NCBI GenBank assembly: GCA_025458755.1
Contig: JALORT010000019.1
Location: 1-11,537 of the forward strand
From: Methylotetracoccus sp.
GTDB taxonomy: Bacteria; Pseudomonadota; Gammaproteobacteria; Methylococcales; Methylococcaceae
DNA length: 11,537 nt
Direction of reading: 5' to 3'
Shown here in pieces: positions 1 to 7,242 of this stretch. The position numbers and the translations under genes were made by a program. How positions within the stretch are numbered: position 1 is the first letter of the stretch; each line of letters begins with the position of its first letter. The notes below the pieces were generated by a model. It did not search any database and was not told where the DNA came from. It saw only the letters and a program-made list of their open reading frames with translations.

Positions 1-611
1 GCTATTTTCCGTCCGCGCTCGTCAACATGCTGGCGCGGCTCGGCCATCACTACGACAGCGACCAGCTGCTGCCGCTGGCCCGTCTATCCGCCGAGTTCGG
101 CCTCGGCCGACTCGGCAAATCCCCGGCCCGCTTCGACCTTGCCCATCTGAACCATTGGCAAGAACTCGCTGCCCGTCAAGCGGATGACGAAACGCTGTGG
201 CATTGGCTGCATGTCGAGACACGCGCGATCGTTCCGAAGGCGCAGCGGTCGAGTTTTCTGGAGATCGTCCGGAGCAACTGCGTTTTTCCCCACGACGCGG
301 AACAATGGGCCAAGGTGCTGTTCGCCGATGAAATGCTCCGCGATGCGGAGGTGGCGAGCGTTGCGGAACGCGCGGGGGAGCGTTTTTTCCTGGCTGCGAT
401 CGATGCGGCCGATGCGCATCCGCATGACTGCGCTGCCTTCCTCAGCGATCTGAAGAGTCGCTCCGGCGCCAAGGGCAAGCACCTCTTCATGCCGCTACGC
501 GCGGCCTTGACCGGCCGGCTGGACGGTCCGGAGCTGGCCAGAGTGTACGAACTGATGGATACGCCGCGCATCCAGCGCCGTCTGGCTGAATTCACTTACG
601 TGTCCGAATGA
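1..611 (+). CDS. gltX: Glutamate--tRNA ligase, C-terminal part (5'-truncated by window edge)
   Basis: Glutamyl-tRNA synthetase charges tRNA(Glu) with glutamate in the cytoplasm. Only the last ~203 residues are present; the first complete codon is at position 3 and the true start lies outside the window, so the catalytic Rossmann fold and the KMSKS-type loop are not visible. Seen here: the segment [14 protein letters not shown] just after the window start, which corresponds to the helix following the KMSKS loop in bacterial GluRS; KSPARFD, the usual SKS(P/A)xxFD element; and near the end [14 protein letters not shown] followed by GPEL, a hallmark of the GluRS anticodon-binding domain. HWQ stands where many GluRS have WLN, so this may belong to a shorter GluRS branch or be one of two paralogues. 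It ends one base before cysS. The family call is firm; discriminating versus non-discriminating specificity cannot be judged. Confidence 0.9.
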   Translation, partial: YFPSALVNMLARLGHHYDSDQLLPLARLSAEFGLGRLGKSPARFDLAHLNHWQELAARQADDETLWHWLHVETRAIVPKAQRSSFLEIVRSNCVFPHDAEQWAKVLFADEMLRDAEVASVAERAGERFFLAAIDAADAHPHDCAAFLSDLKSRSGAKGKHLFMPLRAALTGRLDGPELARVYELMDTPRIQRRLAEFTYVSE

Positions 612-612
612 T

Positions 613-2013
613 ATGTCGCTGACCATTTACAACAGCCTCACCCGGAAAAAGGAGCCGTTCGTACCCATCGAGCCCGGCAAGGTTCGGCTGTATGTGTGCG
701 GAATGACGGTTTACGACTACTGCCATCTGGGACACGCCCGGGTGATGGTCGTCTTTGATGCCGTCGTACGCTATCTCCGCCATCTGGGCATGGCCGTGAC
801 CTATGTGCGCAACATTACCGACGTCGACGACAAGATCATCAAGCGGGCGGCCGAGAACGGCGAGTCTCTCGATCAGCTGACCGATCGGTTCATCGACGCG
901 ATGCACGAGGATGAATCCGCGCTGGCGGTGCTCCCCCCGGATATCGAACCACGTGCCCGCCAGTCCATCGCCGACATGATCGCGATGATTCAGGCTTTGG
1001 TTGACAAGGGCTACGCTTACGTCGGTGACAACGGGGATGTCTTTTATGCGGTGCAGAAATTCGCGGGCTACGGCCGGCTGTCCGGTAAGAACATCGACGA
1101 ACTGCGAGCCGGGGAGCGCGTCGCGATCGAGGACGCCAAACGCGATCCGCTGGATTTCGTGCTCTGGAAGAAGGTCAAAACCGGTGAACCGGCCTGGGAT
1201 TCGCCTTGGGGACCGGGCCGCCCCGGCTGGCACATCGAGTGCTCGGCGATGTCGACCCGGTGCCTGGGACCTCACTTCGACATCCACGGCGGCGGTATGG
1301 ATTTGCAGTTCCCGCACCACGAAAACGAAATCGCGCAGTCGGAAGGTGCGACGGGAGAGACCTTCGTCAATGTCTGGATGCACAACGGCTTCGTGCGGGT
1401 CCAGGAAGAAAAGATGTCCAAATCGCTGGGCAATTTCTTCACGGTGCGTGAAGTCCTACGCCACTACCGTGCCGAGGTCGTGCGCTTTTTCATCCTGAAC
1501 AGCCACTACCGGAGCCCCCTGAATTATTCCGAAGACCATCTGGAAGAGGCGAACGCCGCGCTGACGCGCCTTTATACCGCGCTGCGCGGCTGTGATTCCG
1601 AAGCATCCGACACCGAGGCCGAGACTCTGTACCGCGCCCGCTTTGACGAGGCGATGAACGACGATTTCAACACACCGGAAGCGATCGCGGTGCTGTTTGA
1701 ACTCGCCCGTGAGGTGAATCGGCGCCGGGACACCGACGTGCGGGAAGCGTCCCGCTTGGCGGCCGAATTGCGGAGCTTGGGCGGCATTCTCGGACTGCTG
1801 CAGGCCGATGCCGACGCCTTTCTGCAGGCCTCTGCTGAGGCGGGGACTCACGATAGCTTGAGTCCCGAGGCTATTCAGCAGCAGATCGACGCGCGCCTCG
1901 CGGCGAGGACCCGAAAGGATTGGGCCACCGCAGACCGCATCCGCGATCAATTGAAGGAGCAGGGCATCCTGCTGGAAGACGGCCCCGGCGGCTGTACGTG
2001 GCGGCGGGTTTGA
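613..2013 (+). CDS. cysS: Cysteine--tRNA ligase
   Basis: Class I aminoacyl-tRNA synthetase that charges tRNA(Cys) with cysteine in the cytoplasm. The 466 residues match the usual ~460. The catalytic domain carries the zinc-ligand Cys29 in YVCGMTVYD and the HIGH-type signature HLGH at 38-41. Further zinc-site elements follow in WHIECSAMS and [10 protein letters not shown]. The KMSKS loop is at 267-271, followed by the helical anticodon-binding domain and a C-terminal end with [15 protein letters not shown], typical of the family. The ATG at 613 lies one base after the gltX stop (TGATATG) and has no clear Shine-Dalgarno sequence, so translation is probably coupled to gltX. The N-terminus aligns well with E. 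coli CysS (Cys29 here, Cys28 there), which supports this start. No key residue appears to be missing. Confidence 0.97.
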   Translation: MSLTIYNSLTRKKEPFVPIEPGKVRLYVCGMTVYDYCHLGHARVMVVFDAVVRYLRHLGMAVTYVRNITDVDDKIIKRAAENGESLDQLTDRFIDAMHEDESALAVLPPDIEPRARQSIADMIAMIQALVDKGYAYVGDNGDVFYAVQKFAGYGRLSGKNIDELRAGERVAIEDAKRDPLDFVLWKKVKTGEPAWDSPWGPGRPGWHIECSAMSTRCLGPHFDIHGGGMDLQFPHHENEIAQSEGATGETFVNVWMHNGFVRVQEEKMSKSLGNFFTVREVLRHYRAEVVRFFILNSHYRSPLNYSEDHLEEANAALTRLYTALRGCDSEASDTEAETLYRARFDEAMNDDFNTPEAIAVLFELAREVNRRRDTDVREASRLAAELRSLGGILGLLQADADAFLQASAEAGTHDSLSPEAIQQQIDARLAARTRKDWATADRIRDQLKEQGILLEDGPGGCTWRRV

Positions 2014-2027
2014 GGCCAGAGTCGCGT

Positions 2028-2032
2028 GAGGA
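2028..2032 (+). promoter_or_regulatory. Ribosome binding site of the nitrobindin-like gene
   Basis: GAGGA with a 7-base gap to the ATG at 2040. It fixes the start there rather than at upstream in-frame codons that would overlap the conserved end of cysS. Confidence 0.6.
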
Positions 2033-2039
2033 AAGAGTC

Positions 2040-2678
2040 ATGACCCCATCTCCAGTCGACATTTTTGCCGAGCCCGAGACTGTCGATCCCGACACCTTGA
2101 AGAACCTGGGTCCGCTGGCACCGCTGGCCGGTATCTGGGAAGGCAGCCGCGGAAGCGACGTACATCCGGAGCGGGAGGGTCTCCAGCGGGACGATTACCT
2201 CGAGCGGTACGAACTGCAGCCGATCGATCCGCAGACCAACGGCCCTCAACTGCTCTATGGCCTGCGCTACCACACGCACATCACCCGGCGGAACTCGCCC
2301 TCGACCTTTCACGACCAGGTCGGTTACTGGTTTTGGGAACCGGCGACGGATACGGTAATACAGACCCTGACGATACCGCGGGGCCTCACGGCCATGGCGT
2401 CCGGCAAGGCAACAGCCGACGCGCGAATGTTCGAACTGCGCGCGGACTGCGGCTCGCCACATTTCGGGATATGTTCGAATCCGTTTCTCGACGACGCGTT
2501 CAAGACGTTGGCGTATTGCATCGAAGTGACCATCCATAACGACGGCACGTGGACTTACCAACAAGACACGGTGCTGAAGATCCGGGACAACGACGAGCTT
2601 TTTCATCATCTCGACAGCAATACGCTGGTGAAGGTTGCGGAGGCTTCGCCGAACCCGCTGATGACGGCTCGCGGCTGA
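2040..2678 (+). CDS. Nitrobindin/THAP4-like heme-binding beta-barrel protein (putative)
   Basis: A 212-residue cytoplasmic protein without signal peptide or membrane segment. Features recalling the nitrobindin (FABP-like, former DUF1794) family are: LAGIWEG at about 29-35 near the N-terminus, where the family has a GTWxGxG motif; a central QVGYWFWEP...TLTIPRG section at about 93-114, like the family's GYxR...PTG strands; alternating-polarity strands throughout; and a C-terminal LFHHL at 187-191, where nitrobindins have the (Q/H)HL segment carrying the heme-ligating histidine. Family members bind ferric heme and have been linked to NO or peroxynitrite chemistry; whether this one binds heme is inference. 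The start at ATG 2040 is supported by a GAGGA 7 bases upstream. It lies 26 bp after cysS and probably shares its transcript. The family call comes from motif memory, not a search. Confidence 0.65.
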   Translation: MTPSPVDIFAEPETVDPDTLKNLGPLAPLAGIWEGSRGSDVHPEREGLQRDDYLERYELQPIDPQTNGPQLLYGLRYHTHITRRNSPSTFHDQVGYWFWEPATDTVIQTLTIPRGLTAMASGKATADARMFELRADCGSPHFGICSNPFLDDAFKTLAYCIEVTIHNDGTWTYQQDTVLKIRDNDELFHHLDSNTLVKVAEASPNPLMTARG

Positions 2679-2688
2679 GCGCAACCCT

Positions 2689-2738
2689 GCCCGGCCAGCG
2701 TCGGGAAACGACTTGCGTTGTTCCGACATCAGCCGGGC
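2689..2738 (+). other. Long imperfect inverted repeat (hairpin) after the nitrobindin-like gene
   Basis: The outer arms GCCCGGC (2689-2695) and GCCGGGC (2732-2738) are perfectly complementary. Inside them, GTCGG-AA-CGAC (2700-2712, with two single-base bulges) pairs with GTTG-TT-CCGAC (2717-2727, including one G-U pair) around the loop TTGC. It starts 10 bases after the stop codon. There is no T-run on the + strand, so it is not a standard intrinsic terminator. It could be a transcript 3'-end stabiliser, a pause site or a protein-binding site. Confidence 0.55.
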
Positions 2739-2750
2739 CCGCAGCTGCGG
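2739..2750. repeat. Perfect 12-bp palindrome CCGCAGCTGCGG next to the yebC promoter
   Basis: The sequence equals its own reverse complement. It directly abuts the large hairpin and ends five bases before the TG of the putative extended -10 element, so it covers the spacer and edge of the -35 zone. That position would suit an operator, but in GC-rich DNA a 12-bp palindrome can also arise by chance. Confidence 0.4.
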
Positions 2751-2755
2751 AAAGT

Positions 2756-2764
2756 TGGTACACT
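2756..2764 (+). promoter_or_regulatory. Putative extended -10 promoter for the yebC-ruvCAB operon
   Basis: TG at 2756-2757, one base, then TACACT at 2759-2764 (four of six match TATAAT), giving the TGn-hexamer of an extended -10 sigma70-type promoter. No convincing -35 hexamer lies 17 bp upstream; that zone is GC-rich. Transcription would begin near 2771, leaving a leader of about 36 nt before the yebC ATG. This is the only real gap upstream of yebC, so a promoter is expected here. Confidence 0.4.
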
Positions 2765-2806
2765 AGACATTCGAATTCAACTCGATCCTGGAACATTCCT
2801 GAATCC

Positions 2807-3553
2807 ATGGCCGGTCACAGTAAGTGGGCGAATATCCAGCACCGCAAGGGTGCGCAGGACGCCAAACGCGGCAAGCTGTTCACGAAGCTGATCCGTGAAA
2901 TCACCGTTTCGACCCGTCAGGGCGGGCCTGATCCGTCGAACAACCCGCGACTGCGGGCAGCGATGGACAAAGGTCTGGCCGCCAACATGTCCAAGGAGAC
3001 CATCGAGCGCGCGATCAAGAAGGGGACTGGTGCGGCGGAAGGCGACAGCTACGAGGAAGTCCGCTACGAGGGTTACGGTCCGGGCGGTGTGGCGGTGATG
3101 GTGGACTGTCTAACCGATAATCGTAACCGCACCGTGTCGGAGGTTCGGCATGCGTTTTCGAAGGCCGGCGGGAACCTCGGGACCGACGGCTCGGTCGCCT
3201 ACCTGTTCGCCAAGGTGGGTCTGCTCAGCTACCCGGCGGGGGTGGAAGAAGACCGTCTGATGGAGGCGGCGCTGGAAGCCGGCGCCGACGACGTGATCCC
3301 CAATGAGGACGGTTCCTTCGATGTGCTGACTGCGCCGGAACAGTTCGATGCGGTCAAAGCGGCGCTGATCGAAGCCAGTCTGCCACCGGAGAATGCCGAG
3401 GTCACTATGCGGGCCAGCACCAGCACCGTGCTGGATGCCGAGGACGGCGAAAAAATGATCCGTCTGCTGGATCGCCTGGAGGATCTCGACGATGTGCAGA
3501 ATGTCTACTCGAACGCCGATATCAGCGAGGATATCCTCGCGACGATCGCCTGA
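2807..3553 (+). CDS. yebC: YebC/TACO1 family translation factor or transcriptional regulator
   Basis: A 248-residue cytoplasmic protein of the YebC/PmpR/TACO1 family (E. coli YebC is 246). The family signature opens the protein: [14 protein letters not shown] followed by [11 protein letters not shown]. Further family blocks are NNPRLRAA near residue 50, [10 protein letters not shown] near 92, LTDNRNRT near 107 and [14 protein letters not shown] near 127. Members were described as DNA-binding regulators, and YebC/TACO1 proteins have also been tied to easing ribosome stalling at proline-rich stretches; which role applies here cannot be read from sequence. The frame stays open upstream to 2549, but the conserved N-terminal motif fixes the start at ATG 2807. 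The Shine-Dalgarno sequence is poor (a TGGA about 14 bases away). It is the first gene of the run leading into ruvCAB, a common order in proteobacteria. Confidence 0.95.
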   Translation: MAGHSKWANIQHRKGAQDAKRGKLFTKLIREITVSTRQGGPDPSNNPRLRAAMDKGLAANMSKETIERAIKKGTGAAEGDSYEEVRYEGYGPGGVAVMVDCLTDNRNRTVSEVRHAFSKAGGNLGTDGSVAYLFAKVGLLSYPAGVEEDRLMEAALEAGADDVIPNEDGSFDVLTAPEQFDAVKAALIEASLPPENAEVTMRASTSTVLDAEDGEKMIRLLDRLEDLDDVQNVYSNADISEDILATIA

Positions 3554-3556
3554 CCC

Positions 3557-3561
3557 GAGGG
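3557..3561 (+). promoter_or_regulatory. Ribosome binding site that supports the TTG start of ruvC
   Basis: GAGGG is the only purine-rich stretch in the 12-base yebC-ruvC gap. It ends four bases before the TTG at 3566 and supports that codon as the initiator. Confidence 0.55.
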
Positions 3562-3565
3562 CCGT

Positions 3566-4072
3566 TTGACCAGGGTTTTGGGAATCGATCCGGGTTCACG
3601 AACTACCGGTTACGGGGTCGTTGATGACGGTACCGGCAAGGCGGCGTGGATTGCTTCCGGCTGCATCCGAACCGAAACCGAGCACTTCTCGGAGCGACTG
3701 CGGCAGATTTACGAAGGAGTGTTCCTGATCGCACAGCGGTACCAGCCCACTGAATTCGCGATCGAACAGGTGTTCGCTCATAAGAATATCGATTCGGCAC
3801 TGAAGTTGGGTCATGCGCGGGGGGCTGCGATTTGCGGCGGGGTCGCCGCCGCCTTGCCGGTCTTCGAATATTCGGCGCGCGCGGTGAAGCAGGCGTTGGT
3901 CGGCAAAGGGAGCGCCGACAAACAGCAAGTTCAACACATGGTGCGTTTCCTGCTCAACCCGCCGGAAACCTTGGCGCTGGACGCCAGCGACGCGCTCGCC
4001 GTCGCGTTGTGCCATCTGCATCATCAGCAAACGGAGCGGCGGATGCGCCGCTTGGCAGCGGGCCGACTGTGA
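3566..4072 (+). CDS. ruvC: Crossover junction endodeoxyribonuclease RuvC (TTG start)
   Basis: RuvC is the dimeric, magnesium-dependent resolvase that cleaves Holliday junctions handed over by RuvAB. Its 168 residues fit the family (E. coli 173). All four acidic catalytic residues are visible: Asp8 in VLGIDPGSRTTGYG, Glu67 in FAIEQVF, and Asp139 and Asp142 in LALDASDALAVA. The sequence AHKNIDSALKLGHARG after Glu67 is also typical. The start is TTG at 3566, because the conserved first strand begins only a few residues later and no ATG or GTG fits; GAGGG at 3557-3561 is its ribosome binding site. It lies 12 bp after yebC. Its TGA stop shares bases with the GTG start of ruvA (GTGA), a translational-coupling arrangement. 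Confidence 0.96.
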   Translation: MTRVLGIDPGSRTTGYGVVDDGTGKAAWIASGCIRTETEHFSERLRQIYEGVFLIAQRYQPTEFAIEQVFAHKNIDSALKLGHARGAAICGGVAAALPVFEYSARAVKQALVGKGSADKQQVQHMVRFLLNPPETLALDASDALAVALCHLHHQQTERRMRRLAAGRL

Positions 4073-4665
4073 TCGGTTTTCTGCGCGGAACACTGCTCGC
4101 GAAGAAAGCCCCGTCGCTGCTGGTTGACGTCCGGGGGGTCGGCTACGAGATCGACACGCCGATGTCGACCTTTTTCAAACTGCCTGAGATCGGCGCGGAA
4201 GTCGTGCTGCATACTCACTTGATGGTGCGGGAAGACGCTCATGCACTGTACGGCTTTTTGTCCGAGGACGAGCGCAGTTTGTTTCGCACCTTGATCCGCA
4301 TCAGCGGCATCGGCGCCAAACTGGCGCTCGGCATTCTTTCCGGGATGAGCGCCGAGGAATTTCACCGCTGCATCCAGAATCAGGATACGGCACGCCTGGT
4401 GCGTCTGCCGGGAGTCGGCAAGCGGACGGCAGAACGCCTGATCGTGGAACTGCGCGGCCGCTTGAGTGAGTCGCTTGCGGTGCAGGCGTCTGCGGCCGGT
4501 GAGCTGCCCGCGCTGAGCGAATCGCCGGTGCAGGATGCGATCAGCGCATTGATCTCACTCGGCTTCAAGCCGCCGGAGGCGACGGCACTGGTGCGGAGCG
4601 TCCCTGCCGACGGGAAGACCAGCGAAGAGCTGATCCGGCTCGCGCTGCAGGCGAGCGCCAAATAG
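4069..4665 (+). CDS. ruvA: Holliday junction branch migration protein RuvA (GTG start)
   Basis: RuvA tetramers bind the four-way junction in a square-planar form and load two RuvB rings. The protein has 198 residues (E. coli 203) in three parts: an N-terminal OB fold starting MIGFLRG, with Glu55 and Asp56 in [11 protein letters not shown] at the place of the E. coli acidic pin; a middle domain with two helix-hairpin-helix motifs, SGIGAKLA at 79-86 and [11 protein letters not shown] at 114-124; and, after a flexible linker near 135-152, a small C-terminal RuvB-contacting domain with [11 protein letters not shown]. The frame is open upstream to 3832 inside ruvC, but the conserved start is GTG at 4069, overlapping the ruvC TGA by four bases. 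ruvB follows after 10 bp. Confidence 0.97.
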   Translation: MIGFLRGTLLAKKAPSLLVDVRGVGYEIDTPMSTFFKLPEIGAEVVLHTHLMVREDAHALYGFLSEDERSLFRTLIRISGIGAKLALGILSGMSAEEFHRCIQNQDTARLVRLPGVGKRTAERLIVELRGRLSESLAVQASAAGELPALSESPVQDAISALISLGFKPPEATALVRSVPADGKTSEELIRLALQASAK

Positions 4666-4675
4666 GCGCCGAACG

Positions 4676-5704
4676 ATGCCGGAATCCCGCTTGATCGCTG
4701 CCACCGCGGATCGCGACGACGAGGCCGTAGACCGCGCCATCCGGCCGCGCACCTTGGCGGATTACATCGGCCAGACGGCAATGCGCGAGCAGATGGCGAT
4801 CTTTGTGAGGGCAGCACTGGGCCGCCGGGAATCCTTGGATCATGTACTGATTTTTGGGCCGCCCGGTCTCGGCAAGACCACGCTGGCTAACATCGTGGCC
4901 AACGAACTCGGCGTTGCGATTCGTCATACCTCGGGGCCGATCCTCGAGAAAGCCGGCGATGTCGCGGCCCTGCTGACCAACCTCGAACCGCGCGACGTGT
5001 TGTTTATCGATGAGATCCACCGGCTCAGTCCAATGGTGGAGGAAGTCCTCTATCCGGCGATGGAGGACTTCCAGATCGACATCATGATCGGCGAAGGACC
5101 GGCCGCGCGCTCGATCAAGCTGGATGTGCCTCCCTTCACACTGATCGGTGCGACGACCCGGGCCGGGCTGCTGACCTCGCCGCTGCGCGATCGCTTCGGC
5201 ATCGTCCATCGGCTGGAGTTCTACAGCGTCGAGGAACTGACCCGGATCGTCGCGCGTTCGGCGCGCATCCTCGGGCTCGCGATGACGCCGGAAGGCTGCC
5301 TGGAGGTCGCCCGCCGCTCGCGAGGCACGCCGCGGATCGCAAACCGCCTGCTGCGCCGGGTCCGGGATTTCGCGCAGGTGATGGCGGACGGCACCGTCAG
5401 CCGGGAGATCGCCGACCGGGCTCTGGACATGTTGAAGGTCGATCCACACGGCTTCGACCCGCTGGACCGGACTTTGCTGCGGACAATGATCGAAAGATTC
5501 GACGGCGGGCCGGTTGGGCTCGACAACCTGGCCGCAGCGATCGGCGAGGAAAAGGGCACGATCGAAGACGTACTCGAACCTTATCTGATCCAGCAGGGCT
5601 TCATCATGCGGACCCCGCGCGGTCGGGTGGCTACCCGCAACGCCTACCTGCATTTCGGGCTGGAGCCCCCGAGAATCGCCGGACCGCAAGAGGAGTTGTT
5701 CTGA
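4676..5704 (+). CDS. ruvB: Holliday junction ATP-dependent DNA helicase RuvB
   Basis: RuvB is the hexameric AAA+ motor that drives branch migration together with RuvA and delivers junctions to RuvC. Its 342 residues are close to the usual ~336. After [12 protein letters not shown], the standard RuvB opening, come Walker A GPPGLGKT at 61-68, Walker B with IDEIH at 111-115, the sensor-1 stretch LIGATTRAG near 157-164, and SPLRDRFG at 168-175, whose arginines include the arginine-finger candidate. The C-terminal winged-helix domain includes [18 protein letters not shown] and ends in a GRVAT-containing stretch, as in the family. The ATG at 4676 has only a weak AGG upstream. Its TGA (5702-5704) overlaps the proposed CTG start of ybgC, which would couple the recombination genes to the tol cluster. 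Confidence 0.98.
   Translation: MPESRLIAATADRDDEAVDRAIRPRTLADYIGQTAMREQMAIFVRAALGRRESLDHVLIFGPPGLGKTTLANIVANELGVAIRHTSGPILEKAGDVAALLTNLEPRDVLFIDEIHRLSPMVEEVLYPAMEDFQIDIMIGEGPAARSIKLDVPPFTLIGATTRAGLLTSPLRDRFGIVHRLEFYSVEELTRIVARSARILGLAMTPEGCLEVARRSRGTPRIANRLLRRVRDFAQVMADGTVSREIADRALDMLKVDPHGFDPLDRTLLRTMIERFDGGPVGLDNLAAAIGEEKGTIEDVLEPYLIQQGFIMRTPRGRVATRNAYLHFGLEPPRIAGPQEELF
5691..5695 (+). promoter_or_regulatory. Ribosome binding site that supports the CTG start of ybgC
   Basis: AGGAG, five bases before the CTG at 5701, inside the last codons of ruvB. It also encodes the conserved acidic tail of RuvB, so its match to a Shine-Dalgarno sequence is suggestive but not independent evidence. Confidence 0.5.
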
Positions 5705-6138
5705 GGCCGCCAGACGACAGCGGGCCGCCCGGATTTGCTTGGCCGGTCCGCGTCTACTACGAGGACACCGACGCCGGCGGTGTCGTCTACCACGTCAATT
5801 ACCTGAAATTCTTCGAGCGGGCGCGCACCGAGTGGCTGCGCGCCATCGGTTTCGAGCAGGACGACCTGCGGGACTGCGACGGCATCGTTTTCGTGGTGCG
5901 GTCGGTCGAGGTGCAGTTCGTCAAGCCGGCGCGCTTCAACGACGCCTTGCAGGTGACCGCCGAACTGGCGCATGTGAAGCGGGCCAGCATGACCTTCGAA
6001 CAGCGGATCCTGCGTGCTGCCGAACCCGGTGAGTTGCTGTGCACGGCCACCATCCGCGTCGCCTGCCTTGCCGCCGCCCACTTCAGTCCATGCCCGATTC
6101 CGGATCACTTACTCCAACGGATCAAAGATGACGCCTGA
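5701..6138 (+). CDS. ybgC: Tol-Pal-associated acyl-CoA thioesterase YbgC (probable CTG start)
   Basis: YbgC is a small hotdog-fold (4HBT family) acyl-CoA thioesterase encoded at the head of tol-pal clusters; in E. coli it is reported to associate with phospholipid-synthesis proteins. The frame gives 145 residues from position 5701. [20 protein letters not shown] (residues 12-31) is nearly identical to E. coli YbgC, with Asp24 as the likely catalytic residue, followed by [14 protein letters not shown] and [13 protein letters not shown]. No ATG, GTG or TTG lies in frame between the end of ruvB and this active-site block. The first usual start codon, GTG 5893, would delete the active site. CTG at 5701 gives a leader of the expected length, has AGGAG five bases upstream and overlaps the ruvB stop (CTGA). 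The gene is certain; the exact start is inferred. Its end overlaps tolQ by 11 bases. Confidence 0.9.
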   Translation: MRPPDDSGPPGFAWPVRVYYEDTDAGGVVYHVNYLKFFERARTEWLRAIGFEQDDLRDCDGIVFVVRSVEVQFVKPARFNDALQVTAELAHVKRASMTFEQRILRAAEPGELLCTATIRVACLAAAHFSPCPIPDHLLQRIKDDA

Positions 6139-6805
6139 GCTATCGATTTTCGCGCTGATCAAGGACGCCAGCCTGGTGGTGCAGTTGGTGCTGTTCATCC
6201 TGCTGCTGGCTTCGGTGGCCTCCTGGACCTTCATTTTCTCGAAATACCGCGAGATCCGGCGTGCCGAGGAGATCTCGGAGGAATTCGAGGAGCGCTTCTG
6301 GTCCGGGATCGACCTGACCGATCTGTACCGGCAGTTGGTCAAGGACGAGTACGACACGGAGGGGATGGAAAATATCTTTCTCGGGGGGTTCAAGGAATTC
6401 GCTCGTCTACGTCAGCAGCACGGCATCACGCCGGATGCGGTGGTGTCCGGCGTGCAGCGGGCGATGCGGATCGCCCTGAATCGCGAACTGGAAATGCTGG
6501 ACGAGCGGCTGCCGTTCCTCGCGACGGTCGGCTCGACCAGCCCGTACATCGGGCTGTTCGGAACCGTCTGGGGCATCATGAATGCGTTCCGATCACTGGG
6601 CAACGTCAAGCAGGCGACACTGGCGATGGTCGCGCCGGGCATCTCGGAAGCACTGATCGCGACCGCCATGGGTCTGTTCGCCGCGATCCCGGCGGTCATG
6701 GCCTACAACCGCTATGTGACTAACATCGAGCGTCTGGCCAACCGTTACGAAGCGTTCGCCGAAGAATTTCTGAGCCTGCTCCACCGACAGGCACACGCCA
6801 AATGA
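6128..6805 (+). CDS. tolQ: Tol-Pal system motor protein TolQ
   Basis: TolQ is the inner-membrane stator subunit of the Tol motor; with TolR it uses proton-motive force to energise TolA (homologues ExbB and MotA). The protein has 225 residues (E. coli 230). Membrane segments are visible at about 17-38, 132-154 and 170-192. Strong family identity occurs in PFLATVGSTSPYIGLFGTVW and in MVAPGISEALIATAMGLFAA, with pore threonines Thr146 and Thr179 at the positions of the conserved E. coli residues. The cytoplasmic loop contains FWSGIDLTDLY and GFKEFARL. ATG 6128 matches the family N-terminus; the open frame extends upstream only as a shadow of ybgC. The gene starts inside the end of ybgC and its TGA overlaps the tolR ATG (ATGA), so translation is probably coupled. 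Confidence 0.97.
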   Translation: MTPELSIFALIKDASLVVQLVLFILLLASVASWTFIFSKYREIRRAEEISEEFEERFWSGIDLTDLYRQLVKDEYDTEGMENIFLGGFKEFARLRQQHGITPDAVVSGVQRAMRIALNRELEMLDERLPFLATVGSTSPYIGLFGTVWGIMNAFRSLGNVKQATLAMVAPGISEALIATAMGLFAAIPAVMAYNRYVTNIERLANRYEAFAEEFLSLLHRQAHAK

Positions 6806-7242
6806 ACGTCACCGGCGTAAGAGGACGGGGCAGCCGCCGCAAACCGATGGCGGAAATCAACGTGGTGCCTTACATCGACGTCACACTGGTGCTGCTGATT
6901 ATTTTTATGGTCACCGCACCGTTGCTGCAGACCGGTGTCGACGTCGACCTGCCGCAAGCCGACGCGAAAAGTATCGACCCGAGCAAAGACTTGCCGATCA
7001 TCATTACGATCAATGCCGAGGGCACCCTGTTTCTCGATGTGGGCAATCAGGGCGACAAGCCGGTCGGAGCCGATGAGTTGACCGCCGCGGTGACCACGGC
7101 GTTGGCGAAGAAGCCCGAACTGTCCGTGCTGGTCCGCGGCGACCGCGCGGTCGATTATGGCCGGGTGATCACGGTTATGGCGGCGTTGAGAAAGGCGGGA
7201 GTAGCAAACGTCGGCTTAATGACGAGTCCGGTCGACGAATGA
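6802..7242 (+). CDS. tolR: Tol-Pal system protein TolR
   Basis: TolR is the second motor subunit, an ExbD/TolR family protein with one membrane helix and a periplasmic dimeric domain that can bind peptidoglycan. It has 146 residues (E. coli 142). A short basic cytoplasmic tail is followed by MAEINVVPYIDVTLVLLIIF, with Asp26 as the essential membrane carboxylate (Asp23 in E. coli). The periplasmic domain carries DLPQA just after the helix and, near the end, VLVRGDRAVDYGRV, a family signature. The gene overlaps tolQ upstream and tolA downstream, each by an ATGA junction, which favours balanced synthesis of the inner-membrane complex. No clear independent ribosome binding site is seen. Confidence 0.97.
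   Translation: MNVTGVRGRGSRRKPMAEINVVPYIDVTLVLLIIFMVTAPLLQTGVDVDLPQADAKSIDPSKDLPIIITINAEGTLFLDVGNQGDKPVGADELTAAVTTALAKKPELSVLVRGDRAVDYGRVITVMAALRKAGVANVGLMTSPVDE

Noticed and set aside
592..1383. 263-residue minus-strand frame opposite cysS
   Set aside because: Shadow of the conserved cysS coding strand; composition reflects complementary codons.
2549..2806. Upstream extension of the yebC frame
   Set aside because: It overlaps the nitrobindin-like gene and the structured gap; the YebC family begins exactly at the MAGHSKWA motif at 2807.
3832..4068. Upstream extension of the ruvA frame inside ruvC
   Set aside because: Out-of-frame shadow of ruvC; the conserved RuvA N-terminus begins at GTG 4069.
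4565..5689. 374-residue minus-strand frame opposite ruvB
   Set aside because: High-GC shadow of ruvB; no family resemblance and no plausible operon context.
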